A model generated the notes under the pieces. The model ran no database searches and was not told where the DNA came from. It saw only the letters and a list, made by a program, of their open reading frames with translations. Both the position numbers and the translations under genes were made by a program. A DNA stretch of 40,483 nucleotides from Aminidesulfovibrio sp040307135 (GTDB lineage: Bacteria > Desulfobacterota > Desulfovibrionia > Desulfovibrionales > Desulfovibrionaceae), in contig JAWRKD010000001.1 of NCBI GenBank assembly GCA_040307135.1, forward strand, positions 1 through 40,483, written 5' to 3'. Below, in pieces: positions 17,124 to 25,317 of this stretch; position 1 is the stretch's first letter; the number at the start of each line of letters is the position of its first letter.

Positions 17124-18353
17124 ATGGCCAAGAGCGACATCGTAGTGGGTCTGGACATCGGGACCACCAAGATCGCGGCCGTTGTCGGCGAGGTCACGCC
17201 CGACGGGGTGGACATCATCGGCATCGGCACGAGCCCGTCCACGGGGCTGCGGCGCGGCGTGGTGGTGAACATCGAGCAGACCGTGCAATCCATCAAGAAG
17301 GCCCTGGAAGAGGCCGAGCTCATGGCCGGGTGCGAGATCCGCTCGGTCTATGCGGGCATCGCCGGAAGCCACATCAAGGGCTTCAACTCCCACGGCGTCA
17401 TCGCGGTCAAGGGCGGCGAGGTGACCCAGCGCGACGTGGACCGGGTCATCGAGGCGGCCAAGGCCGTGGCCATCCCCCTGGACCGCGAGGTCATCCACAC
17501 CCTGCCCCAGGAATTCATCGTGGACGACCAGCGCGGCATCGCCGACCCCCTGGGCATGGCGGGCGTGCGCCTGGAGGTGAAGGTCCACATCGTCACCGGC
17601 GCGGTGACCTCGGCCCAGAACATCGTGCGCTCCTGCCACCGCGCGGGCCTGGACGTGTCCAACATCGTGCTGGAGTCCCTGGCCTCCAGCAAGGCCGTGC
17701 TCACCGCCGAGGAGCGCGAGATCGGCGTGGCCCTGGTCGATATCGGCGGCGGCACCACGGATCTGGCCATCTTCTCCAAGGATTCCATCAAGCACACTTC
17801 GGTGCTGGCGCTGGGCGGCAACAATCTGACCAACGACATCGCCTTCGGTTTGCGCACGCCCATGATGAGCGCCGAGAAGATCAAGGTGGAGCACGGCTGC
17901 GCCATGGCCGAGCTTTTGTCCGACGACGAGGTCATCGAGGTGCCCAGCGTGGGCGGCCGCGACTCGCGCGGCATGTCCAAGAAGGTCCTGGCCGAGATCT
18001 GCGAGCCCCGCTGCGAGGAGATCCTGGCCCTGGTGGACCAGGACCTCATCAAGTCCGGCTACAAGAACCTCATCGGCGCGGGCGTGGTGCTCACGGGCGG
18101 CACCTCGCTCATCCACGGCCTGCAGGACCTGGCCGAGCAGATCTTCGACCTGCCCGTGCGCATCGGCTACCCCTCGGGCATCGGCGGTCTCAAGGACGTG
18201 GTCAACAGCCCGAAGTTCGCCACCGCCGTGGGTCTGCTGCTTTACGGAGCCGAGGAGGAACGCGGCCACGAAAAACCCTTCCGCATCCGCGACGACAACG
18301 TGTTCAACCGCATCCTGGGCAAGATGAAGAAGTGGTTCACCGACATCGCCTGA
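17124..18353 (+). CDS. ftsA: cell division protein FtsA
   Basis: Actin-like ATPase that anchors FtsZ to the membrane. It has 409 residues. The N-terminal phosphate-1 motif is VVGLDIGTTKIAAVVGE, the second nucleotide motif is ALVDIGGGTTDLAIF, and VVLTGGTSLIHGLQDLAE is the adenosine motif. The last residues, ILGKMKKWFTDIA, form an amphipathic helix of the membrane-targeting kind. The start has AAGGAGAGAGAGG upstream. It lies between ftsQ and ftsZ as expected. Confidence 0.98.
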   Translation: MAKSDIVVGLDIGTTKIAAVVGEVTPDGVDIIGIGTSPSTGLRRGVVVNIEQTVQSIKKALEEAELMAGCEIRSVYAGIAGSHIKGFNSHGVIAVKGGEVTQRDVDRVIEAAKAVAIPLDREVIHTLPQEFIVDDQRGIADPLGMAGVRLEVKVHIVTGAVTSAQNIVRSCHRAGLDVSNIVLESLASSKAVLTAEEREIGVALVDIGGGTTDLAIFSKDSIKHTSVLALGGNNLTNDIAFGLRTPMMSAEKIKVEHGCAMAELLSDDEVIEVPSVGGRDSRGMSKKVLAEICEPRCEEILALVDQDLIKSGYKNLIGAGVVLTGGTSLIHGLQDLAEQIFDLPVRIGYPSGIGGLKDVVNSPKFATAVGLLLYGAEEERGHEKPFRIRDDNVFNRILGKMKKWFTDIA

Positions 18354-18409
18354 TACGGGGAATTTTTGAGGGGAATCGAGGACAACCAGCAAAGGGAGAG
18401 GAGGACATC

Positions 18410-19642
18410 ATGAATTTCGAGATCGTTCACGACACCAGCGCCAAGATCAAGGTCGTGGGCTGCGGCGGCGGCGGCGGCAACGCGGTGAACAACATGATCC
18501 AGTCGGCGCTCAAAGGCGTCGAGTTCATCGTGGCCAACACCGACGGCCAGGACATCAACAAGTCCCTGGCCGAGCAGAAGCTCCAGATCGGCGAGCGCCT
18601 GACCAAGGGCCTGGGCGCGGGCGCCAATCCGGACATCGGCCGCGAGGCCGCAATGGAGAGCATCGAGGCCATCCGCGAGCAGGTGGCCGACGCCGACATG
18701 ATCTTCATCACCGCGGGCATGGGCGGCGGCACCGGCACCGGCGCGGCCCCCGTGGTGGCCCAGGCCGCCCGCGAGTCCGGCGCGCTCACCGTGGCCGTGG
18801 TGACCAAGCCCTTCTTCTTCGAGGGCAAGCGCCGCCTGGAGCAGGCCGAGCGCGGCATCGCCGAGCTGCGCAAGTCCGTGGACTCCATCATCACCATCCC
18901 CAACGACCGCCTGCTCCAGCTGGCGGCCAAGAAGGCCAGCTTCCAGGAGATGCTCAAGAAGGCCGACGAGGTCCTGTACTACGCGGTGAAGGGCATCGCT
19001 GACCTGATCACCGTGCACGGCCTCATCAACCTGGACTTCGCGGACGTCAAGGCCGTGATGTCCAATTCCGGCCTGGCCCTCATGGGCACCGGCATCGCCT
19101 CGGGCGAGGGCCGCGCCAAGGAGGCCGCCATGCGGGCCATCACCAGCCCGCTCCTGGAGGACGTGTCCATCGAGGGCGCCAAGGGCGTGCTCATGAACAT
19201 CACCTGCTCGCCGGACATGACCATCGAGGAGGTCTCCGAGGCCGCCAACATCATCTCCAAGGAGGCCGACGACAACGCCCAGATCTTCTTCGGCACGGTC
19301 TTCGATCCGGACGCCGGGGACGAGATGCGCATCACGGTCATCGCCACGGGCATCGACAACATCCACGCCGAGGTGGAGCGCCCCGGCCGCAGCGGGCTCA
19401 CGCTCATCAATCCCAAGTCCGGCATCGTGGCCCCGCCCACCCGCCGGATGCACAAGGTGGTCATGAGCGAGGACCGCAACATCCCGGCTTATCTGCGGGC
19501 CAATCCCGTGGAAGAGGCCCCGGCCGAGCCCCAGGCCCTGCGCCGCGCCGCGGGCGGCAACGCCGGTCCGGGCGAGGAGGAGTTCATCTTCGAGGAGGAC
19601 GAGCTGGACGTGCCGGCCTTCATCCGCAAGAAGGCCGACTAG
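18410..19642 (+). CDS. ftsZ: cell division protein FtsZ
   Basis: Tubulin-like GTPase forming the division ring. It has 410 residues: a GTP-binding domain with VVGCGGGGGNAVNNM and the tubulin signature GGGTGTG (105-111), the T7 synergy loop NLDFADVKAVM (about 207-217), a variable acidic linker rich in Glu, Ala and Gly from about 365, and the conserved C-terminal peptide DVPAFIRKKAD that binds FtsA. The ATG at 18410 has GAGAGGAGG upstream; upstream open reading in this frame is a shadow of ftsQ and ftsA. Confidence 0.99.
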   Translation: MNFEIVHDTSAKIKVVGCGGGGGNAVNNMIQSALKGVEFIVANTDGQDINKSLAEQKLQIGERLTKGLGAGANPDIGREAAMESIEAIREQVADADMIFITAGMGGGTGTGAAPVVAQAARESGALTVAVVTKPFFFEGKRRLEQAERGIAELRKSVDSIITIPNDRLLQLAAKKASFQEMLKKADEVLYYAVKGIADLITVHGLINLDFADVKAVMSNSGLALMGTGIASGEGRAKEAAMRAITSPLLEDVSIEGAKGVLMNITCSPDMTIEEVSEAANIISKEADDNAQIFFGTVFDPDAGDEMRITVIATGIDNIHAEVERPGRSGLTLINPKSGIVAPPTRRMHKVVMSEDRNIPAYLRANPVEEAPAEPQALRRAAGGNAGPGEEEFIFEEDELDVPAFIRKKAD

Positions 19643-19666
19643 CCGGGGCCCTTGGACGGGATCGGC

Positions 19667-21346
19667 ATGGCCCCGGCGCGCGGCCTCTACTACGGGCGGA
19701 AATCCCCGCCGCCCGCGGAGCGTGGAGGCAGGCTGCCCGTGGCCCTGGCCGTTCCCGGGGACAAGGGACCGGCGCTCTCCAGCCTGGGCTGGCAGGCCGT
19801 GTATCGCCTGCTGGCCGCCGAGCCGGACCTCTCCGTGGAGCGGTTCTTTCTCGGCAAGGGCCGCAGCGCGCCGTCCTCGGAAGAAAGCAAGGCTGCACTG
19901 TCCTCATTCCCCGTTCTGGCCTTGAGCGCCTCGTTCGAGGAGGATGTCCTCCACCTCCTCAGGGCGCTCAAGGCCGCGGGAATTTCCCGCTTCCGGAGCG
20001 ACCGGCCCGATCCGCCCCTCATCGTGGCGGGCGGGCCGCTCTGCTTCCTGAACCCCGCGCCCCTGGCCCCGTTCTGCGACCTGATCTGGGTGGGCGAGGC
20101 CGAAGCCGGATTCGCCGCCCTGCTCTGCGAACTCAAGGCCCACCTCTTCGCCGGGGGCGGCAAGGACGAATTCCTGTCCGCCGTGGCCCAGCGCCCCGGG
20201 GTCTATGTGCCGGGCCGGAGCGCGGGGCCGGTGCGCCGCGCCGTGGCCCAGGCCGGGACGCTCCTCAACGAGCCCGCCTTCTCCTGCTTCACCGGACCCG
20301 AGGCCACCTTCAAGGACTCCCTGCTCCTGGAGGTGAACCGCGGCTGTCCCTACGGCTGCCGCTTCTGCGCCGCGGGCTACGTCTATCGGCCGCCGCGCCA
20401 GGCGGCCATGGCCGAGCTCCAGGAAATCGTGGAGCAGACCGACCCGCCCAAGGTGGGACTGGTGGGCACGGCCCTCACCGACTGGCCCGGCCTGCTGCCC
20501 TTCCTGCGCTGGCTGCACGAGCGCAAGGCCAAGTTCTCCCTCTCCTCCCTGCGGGCCGACGGGCTTTCCGAGGAGCTGCTCGCCTTCCTGCGGGTCTGCG
20601 GGGTGCGCACCGTGACCCTGGCCCTGGAGGCCCCCAGCCGCCGCCTGCGCCGCGCCGCCAGCAAGAAGCTGGACGAGGCCGACTTCCTGGCCGCGGTGGA
20701 GCGCTGCGCCCGGCACGGGGTGAACCATTTGCGCATCTACTGCATCGTGGGCTGGCCCGGCGAGACCGAGGCCGACTACGAGGAATTCTCCGGCTTCCTG
20801 GCCGAGATCGACGCGGCCCGCAGCCGGGGCCAGGCGCGCAAGAAGGAGTTCATGCGCATGACCCTGGGCGTGAGCTGCCTGGTGCCCAAGCCCTGGACCC
20901 CGTTCCAGTGGGCGCCCATGGCCTCGGAGGAATACCTGGAAACCGCGCTGCGCCGGGTCAAGGCCCTGCTCAAGCCGTACAGAGGCTTCGCCCTGTCCGG
21001 CGACGACCCCTTCCTGGCCCGGGTCCAGGGCCTGGTCTCGCGCGGCGGCGAGGACCTGGCCGAACTCCTGGTCCTGGCCGCGGACCATGGCGGATGGAAA
21101 AAGGGGCTGGCGCTCTGGAGCGGCGACCCCTCGTCCGTGCTGGACCGGGAGCGCGGCCGGGACGAGGCATTTCCCTGGGAGGTCCTGGACCTGGGCGTGG
21201 ACCGCGCCCACCTCTGGCGTGAATGGGAGAAAAGCCGCCAGGGCCGCCCATCCCCGGGCTGTCCGGCCGCGGGCTGCGAGAGCTGCGGCGTGTGCGGGCT
21301 CAAGGACTGGCTCCGGACCGGGGCCGTCCGGGATTCCTCCGGCTGA
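19667..21346 (+). CDS. radical SAM protein, TIGR03960-like
   Basis: Radical S-adenosylmethionine enzyme of unknown substrate, about 559 residues. Residues about 20-160 resemble a cobalamin-binding-like N-terminal domain. The radical SAM core has the cluster motif RGCPYGCRFCAAG with Cys227, Cys231 and Cys234 and a YCIVGWPGETEADYEEF segment. Near the C-terminus a second cysteine set, CPAAGCESCGVC (532, 537, 540, 543), fits the TIGR03960 family, which is often fused to a DUF2344 domain absent here. The start is ATG 19667; a TTG at 19652 is possible and there is no strong ribosome-binding site. It lies 24 nt after ftsZ and may be co-transcribed. Confidence 0.85.
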   Translation: MAPARGLYYGRKSPPPAERGGRLPVALAVPGDKGPALSSLGWQAVYRLLAAEPDLSVERFFLGKGRSAPSSEESKAALSSFPVLALSASFEEDVLHLLRALKAAGISRFRSDRPDPPLIVAGGPLCFLNPAPLAPFCDLIWVGEAEAGFAALLCELKAHLFAGGGKDEFLSAVAQRPGVYVPGRSAGPVRRAVAQAGTLLNEPAFSCFTGPEATFKDSLLLEVNRGCPYGCRFCAAGYVYRPPRQAAMAELQEIVEQTDPPKVGLVGTALTDWPGLLPFLRWLHERKAKFSLSSLRADGLSEELLAFLRVCGVRTVTLALEAPSRRLRRAASKKLDEADFLAAVERCARHGVNHLRIYCIVGWPGETEADYEEFSGFLAEIDAARSRGQARKKEFMRMTLGVSCLVPKPWTPFQWAPMASEEYLETALRRVKALLKPYRGFALSGDDPFLARVQGLVSRGGEDLAELLVLAADHGGWKKGLALWSGDPSSVLDRERGRDEAFPWEVLDLGVDRAHLWREWEKSRQGRPSPGCPAAGCESCGVCGLKDWLRTGAVRDSSG

Positions 21347-21365
21347 GGCCGTCGGGGCGCAGGCC

Positions 21366-21413
21366 GTGCAGGGCAGCTTGCACATCCTGCAAAAAAGGTG
21401 CATATTTTTGCAC
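21366..21413 (+). promoter_or_regulatory. tandem TGCA inverted repeats, candidate activator (UAS) sites
   Basis: TGCA cores start at 21367, 21379, 21388, 21399 and 21409, one about every helical turn. They form palindromes TTGCA-N5-TGCAA (21378-21392) and GTGCA-N6-TGCAC (21398-21413), whose centres are about 20 bp apart. They lie about 55-100 bp upstream of the sigma-54 promoter, the usual place for enhancer-binding proteins. The likely ligand is the response regulator encoded at 23882. This is inferred from spacing and symmetry. Confidence 0.6.
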
Positions 21414-21467
21414 AAATGAACCCCGGGCGTTTATTATACTACCCTGAATTCATGAAACATTTTTACA

Positions 21468-21483
21468 TGGCACGGGTTCTGCT
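21468..21483 (+). promoter_or_regulatory. sigma-54 promoter of the Zra-like module
   Basis: TGGCACGGGTTCTGCT matches the sigma-54 consensus TGGCACG-N4-TTGCW with one change (first T of TTGC is C). The invariant GG (21469-21470) and GC (21481-21482) are separated by exactly 10 nt. It lies about 58 nt upstream of the small exported protein gene and downstream of the TGCA array. The divided module also encodes a sigma-54 activator, which supports the call. Confidence 0.8.
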
Positions 21484-21540
21484 TATCCTCCTCCAAACAG
21501 CACGCGCAGCACGCGCGGAACGTCATGGAGGTTTTTGACT

Positions 21541-21972
21541 ATGAAGAAGCGTTCGATCATCGTTGTGGCGGCCCTGGCCGCCGTCCTGGCCCTCTCGGCC
21601 GTGTCCTTCGCGGGTCCGGGTTACGGCCACGGCAGGGGCCCGGGCATGGGTTTCTACGACAACCTGACCCCGGAAAAGCAGGCCGCCGTGGACAAGATCT
21701 TCGACAAGCACGAGAAGAAGATCGTGGAGTTGAGCGACCAGTACTGGGCCAAGAACACCGAACTGGAAGCCCTGACCGCCTCGGGCAAGGCCGAGCGCGC
21801 GGACATCCAGGGCCTGGTGGCCGACTTGGCCAAGGTCCGCGCCCAGCTCCGGCAGGAGCATGACGCCCTGGCCACCGAACTCTCCAAGGAGACCGGCATG
21901 AAGTTCGGCCCCGGCATGGGCATGGGCCGCGGCATGGGCATGGGCCCGGCCGACTGCCCCTGCGTCAACTAG
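21541..21972 (+). CDS. periplasmic ZraP/CpxP/Spy-like heavy-metal-resistance protein
   Basis: A small exported protein of 143 residues: a signal peptide of about 24 residues (MKKRS start, cleavage near VSFA), then a Gly/Met segment (GRGPGMG), a helical core with LTPEKQAAVDKIFDKHEKKI typical of the ZraP/CpxP/Spy group, and a Gly/Met-rich tail ending in GPADCPC with Cys139 and Cys141. In ZraP the family role is zinc binding and chaperone activity in the periplasm, controlling the partner kinase. ATG 21541 has GGAGG 11 nt upstream. It is the first gene after the sigma-54 promoter and is followed by a hairpin, then the kinase and regulator genes. Confidence 0.85.
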   Translation: MKKRSIIVVAALAAVLALSAVSFAGPGYGHGRGPGMGFYDNLTPEKQAAVDKIFDKHEKKIVELSDQYWAKNTELEALTASGKAERADIQGLVADLAKVRAQLRQEHDALATELSKETGMKFGPGMGMGRGMGMGPADCPCVN

Positions 21973-22006
21973 GTCCAGCGGTATTTGAGAACAACGGGAA
22001 CGCGGC

Positions 22007-22039
22007 AGGGCGGTCCGGGATGGTCCCGGGCCGCCCTTT
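22007..22039 (+). terminator. strong GC hairpin after the ZraP-like gene (terminator/attenuator)
   Basis: Arms 22007-22020 and 22024-22037 pair over 14 bp (one G-U) around a 3-nt loop, followed by only TTT. The short U-tract suggests partial termination or 3-prime end protection, which would make the small periplasmic protein more abundant than the kinase. An ATG within this stem (22020) is therefore a poor kinase start. Confidence 0.65.
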
Positions 22040-22070
22040 GCGGCCTCTTCCCGGCCTGACGGACGACGAC

Positions 22071-23885
22071 ATGGAAATCCGCCGCTCGAACAAGGAAAAA
22101 GGGCCCGTGGTGGCCGCGGTCCTGGCCCTGATCCTCCTGGGCCTGGGCAGTCTCTTCCTCACCTGGCAGAGCATCGAGCGGCAGCGCAACATCGTGGACG
22201 AGCACATGGTCCTCTCGGGCCGGGCCATCCTGGCCGGAGCCGAGGGCAACCTATCCCGGGCCATGCGCGGCCTGCGCCAGAACCCCAACATGGCCAACGC
22301 GGCCCGCTCCCTGATCAAGGAGATGCTCCAGGAGTTCGCCGCCTCCGAGGACATCGTGTTCGCAGGCATCTACGGCCCGGACGGCCGCCTGCTCCTGTCC
22401 TCGGCCGCGGACTCCGAGGAGAACAAGCCCGGCCTGCCCGAGGAGGCCCTGGCCAGCCTGGAGCGCGACGGCTTCTGGTTCGGCCTGGCCCGCATCGGCA
22501 GCCACCGGGTCCTGCTCTCCGGGCTCCAGGCCCGGCCCGCACTGTCCATGCTCTGCGATTTCGCGGCCCGGCCGCCGATCCCCGTTCCGGGCCCGGGCCC
22601 GGGCATGGGCCTGGGTCTGGGCCGGGGACCCGGCATGGGCCTGGGCCACGGCCGCGACCCCGACCCCGACGGCCCCCAGGGTCCGCCGCCCGTGTACCTC
22701 GTGGTGGGGCTCAACGCCGAGCGCCACCTGGCCCAGTTCGACCAGTACCGCCGCGCCGCGCTCATCCAGACCGGCTATGTCTTCCTGGCCGCGGTGGTGC
22801 TCTGGTCCCTGGCCTTCGCCTACCTCCGCCGCCGCGAACAGGCCCAGCGCCTGGTGCGCCTGGAGCAGTTCCAGGCCAAGCTCCTGGACCACATGCCCGA
22901 CGGCCTGGTCATCCTGGGCCGCGGCGGCGAGATCCTGGCCGCCAACGGCTCGGCCGCGCGCCTGCTCTCCGGCGACGACAGCCAGGAGTCCGGCGGGCTG
23001 GTCGGCCGCAACTGGTCCGCCTTTCCCTTCCCGGCCGGACACGGCCGCCCCGAATGGACCCAGCACGAACACCAGGGCCAGCTCCTGGAGATCCTCTCCC
23101 TGCCCTACGAGGACAGCGGCGGCGAGGACGAGGCCGACCGCCTGGTGCTCGTCCGCGACCGCACCGAGATCCGCGCCCTGGAGGAGGACCTCAACGAGGC
23201 CCGCCGCCTGGCCGCCATCGGCTCCCTGGCCGCGGGCGTGGCCCACGAGGTGCGCAACCCGCTCAGCTCCCTGCGCGGCTTCGCCCAGCTTTTCGCGGAC
23301 AAGCTCAAGGGCCAGAAGCCCCTGGATGCCTACGCCGCCACCATGGTCCAGGAGGCCGACCGGCTGAACCGGGTGGTCACGGACCTGCTCTTCCTGGCCA
23401 AGCCCCGGGCCCTGGCCCCCCGCGACCTGGACGTGGAGGCCGCGGCCCGCGACCTCTTCGGCCTGCTCAAGCTGGACCTGGAGCACAAGAAGGTGGAGAC
23501 CTCGGTGGACCTGCTGGCGCCCGCGGTCTTCGCCGACCCCGACGGCCTGCGCCAGGTGCTCCTGAACCTGGCCGTGAACAGCCTGGAGGCCCTGCCCGAG
23601 TCCGGCGGCCGCATCCGCATCCTCTCGCGCCCGGCCGCTGGCGGGGTCTGGCTCACGGTGGAGGACAACGGACCGGGCATGCCCGAGGACGTCCGCCGCC
23701 AGGCCCTGGAGCCCTTCTTCACGGCCAAGCAGCAGGGCACGGGCCTGGGCCTGGCCATCGTCCAGAGCATCCTGCGCGGCCACAAGGGTCGCGTGCTCAT
23801 CGAGTCCGAGCCGGGCCGGGGCACGGCCGTGCGCCTGTTCTTCCCGGACCACGCCCCGCAGAACGAAGCACCGGAGGTTTCATGA
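22071..23885 (+). CDS. ZraS-like membrane sensor histidine kinase
   Basis: Two-component kinase of 604 residues. Membrane helices near 11-31 and 232-252 flank a periplasmic sensor region. Its end (about 173-194) repeats GPGMGLGLGRG and GPGMGLGHG, the same Gly/Met motif as the partner periplasmic protein. A PAS-like segment (about 265-365) precedes HisKA with AHEVRNPLSSLRGF (His392), then an N-box (QVLLNLAVNSLEA), EDNGPGMP and TGLGLAIVQ. ATG 22071 is chosen because the upstream ATG 22020 lies in a hairpin; no strong ribosome-binding site is seen for either. It overlaps the regulator gene by ATGA. The signal is probably a metal or envelope stress. Confidence 0.93.
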   Translation: MEIRRSNKEKGPVVAAVLALILLGLGSLFLTWQSIERQRNIVDEHMVLSGRAILAGAEGNLSRAMRGLRQNPNMANAARSLIKEMLQEFAASEDIVFAGIYGPDGRLLLSSAADSEENKPGLPEEALASLERDGFWFGLARIGSHRVLLSGLQARPALSMLCDFAARPPIPVPGPGPGMGLGLGRGPGMGLGHGRDPDPDGPQGPPPVYLVVGLNAERHLAQFDQYRRAALIQTGYVFLAAVVLWSLAFAYLRRREQAQRLVRLEQFQAKLLDHMPDGLVILGRGGEILAANGSAARLLSGDDSQESGGLVGRNWSAFPFPAGHGRPEWTQHEHQGQLLEILSLPYEDSGGEDEADRLVLVRDRTEIRALEEDLNEARRLAAIGSLAAGVAHEVRNPLSSLRGFAQLFADKLKGQKPLDAYAATMVQEADRLNRVVTDLLFLAKPRALAPRDLDVEAAARDLFGLLKLDLEHKKVETSVDLLAPAVFADPDGLRQVLLNLAVNSLEALPESGGRIRILSRPAAGGVWLTVEDNGPGMPEDVRRQALEPFFTAKQQGTGLGLAIVQSILRGHKGRVLIESEPGRGTAVRLFFPDHAPQNEAPEVS

Positions 23886-25252
23886 ACGACGACATCCGCA
23901 GCGTGCTCGTGGTGGACGACGAGGCCGGACACCGGCTCATGGTCCGGGCCGTGCTCGAGGACGCGGGCTGGAACGTGCTGGAGGCCGACTCCGGCGACGC
24001 GGCCCTGCGCGTCCTGGCCCAGCAGCCCGGCGGCCTGCCCCACGTGGCCCTGGTGGACATGCGCATGCCCGGCATGGACGGGCTCACGCTCCTGCGCGAG
24101 CTGCACGCCCGGCGGCCCGGCCTGCCCGTGGTCCTGCTCACGGCCTTCGGCTCCGTGGGCACGGCCGTGGACGCCATGAAACAGGGGGCCTTCGACTACC
24201 TGACCAAGCCCGCGGACAACGAGGAGCTCAAGGCCGTGCTGGACAAGAGCTACGAGTACCGCCGCCTGCTGGACGAGAACGACCGCCTGCGCCGCCAGGC
24301 CTCGGGCGACGGCCCCGTGCTGGTGGGCGCCAGCCCGGCCATGTCCCACGTGCGCGAGCTCATCGACCAGGCCGGGCCCAGCGAGGCCTCGGTGCTCATC
24401 CTGGGCGAGTCCGGCACGGGCAAGGAGCTGGTGGCCGAGGGCCTGCACCGCGCCAGCCTGCGGGCCAACCGGCCGCTCATCAAGGTGAACTGCGCGGCCC
24501 TGCCCGAGAACCTCCTGGAGAGCGAACTCTTCGGCTACGTCAAGGGCGCGTTCACCGGCGCGGTCAAGGACAAGCCCGGCCGCTTCCAGCTGGCCAGCGG
24601 GGGCACGCTCTTCCTGGACGAGATCGGGGAGATGCCCGCCGCGCTCCAGGCCAAGCTCCTGCGCGCGCTCCAGGAAAAGACCGTGGAGCCCCTGGGCGGC
24701 ATCAAGGCCGTGGAGACCGACGTGCGCGTGGTGGCCGCCACCAACCGCGACCTGGCCGCGGAAATCCGCGCGGGCCGCTTCCGCGAGGACCTCTTCTACC
24801 GCCTGGCCGTGCTGGAGATCGCCATCCCGCCCCTGCGCGACCGGGTGGAGGACCTGCCGCTTCTCGTGAGCTTCCTCCTGGGCAAGCTCGGCAAGAAGAA
24901 CAACAAGGAGATCCGCAGCGTGACCCCGGCCTTCCTGGACGCCCTCTCGGGCTACCGCTGGCCGGGCAACGTGCGCGAACTGGAGAACGTGCTGGAGCGC
25001 GCCCTCATCCTCTCGCGCTCGGACGTGCTGGGGACGGAGCTCCTGCCGCCCCAGATCATCGGTCCGGCCGCCCCCTGCGCGCCCGAGGCCGCGCCCGCGG
25101 CCCCCGCCTCCCTGGAGGAGGCCGAGCGCGACGCCCTGGTGCGCGCCCTGGACTCCCACGGCGGCCACCGCGAAAAGACCGCCGACGCCCTGGGCATCTC
25201 CCGGCGCACGCTCCAGTACAAGCTCAAGAAGTTCGGGCTGACCAGGCGCTAG
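23882..25252 (+). CDS. ZraR-like sigma-54-dependent response regulator
   Basis: NtrC-family activator of 456 residues. The receiver domain has acidic Asp12/13, phosphoacceptor Asp59 (LVDMRMPGMDG), Thr87 and Lys109. The AAA+ domain has Walker A GESGTGKE (175-182), the sigma-54 contact loop GAFTGA (222-227), Walker B GGTLFLDEIGEM and an FREDLFYRL segment; a Fis-type helix-turn-helix (about 425-455, EKTADALGISRRTLQYKL) ends the protein. It overlaps the kinase stop by ATGA. The intact GAFTGA loop fits the sigma-54 promoter at 21468, which it probably activates. Confidence 0.96.
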   Translation: MNDDIRSVLVVDDEAGHRLMVRAVLEDAGWNVLEADSGDAALRVLAQQPGGLPHVALVDMRMPGMDGLTLLRELHARRPGLPVVLLTAFGSVGTAVDAMKQGAFDYLTKPADNEELKAVLDKSYEYRRLLDENDRLRRQASGDGPVLVGASPAMSHVRELIDQAGPSEASVLILGESGTGKELVAEGLHRASLRANRPLIKVNCAALPENLLESELFGYVKGAFTGAVKDKPGRFQLASGGTLFLDEIGEMPAALQAKLLRALQEKTVEPLGGIKAVETDVRVVAATNRDLAAEIRAGRFREDLFYRLAVLEIAIPPLRDRVEDLPLLVSFLLGKLGKKNNKEIRSVTPAFLDALSGYRWPGNVRELENVLERALILSRSDVLGTELLPPQIIGPAAPCAPEAAPAAPASLEEAERDALVRALDSHGGHREKTADALGISRRTLQYKLKKFGLTRR

Positions 25253-25317
25253 GCGGTTTGACAAGAACCCCGGGTCCGGCTACTTCCTGGCCCACATTTC
25301 CCGCGAGGAGGTTCCCC

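Noticed and set aside
21408..21440. Sigma-70 promoter TTGCAC/TATACT upstream of the ZraP-like gene
   Set aside because: The spacer is 21 nt, too long; the sigma-54 promoter downstream is much better supported.
22020..22070. Upstream start of the kinase at 22020
   Set aside because: It lies in a 14-bp hairpin stem and adds residues unlike a kinase N-terminus.
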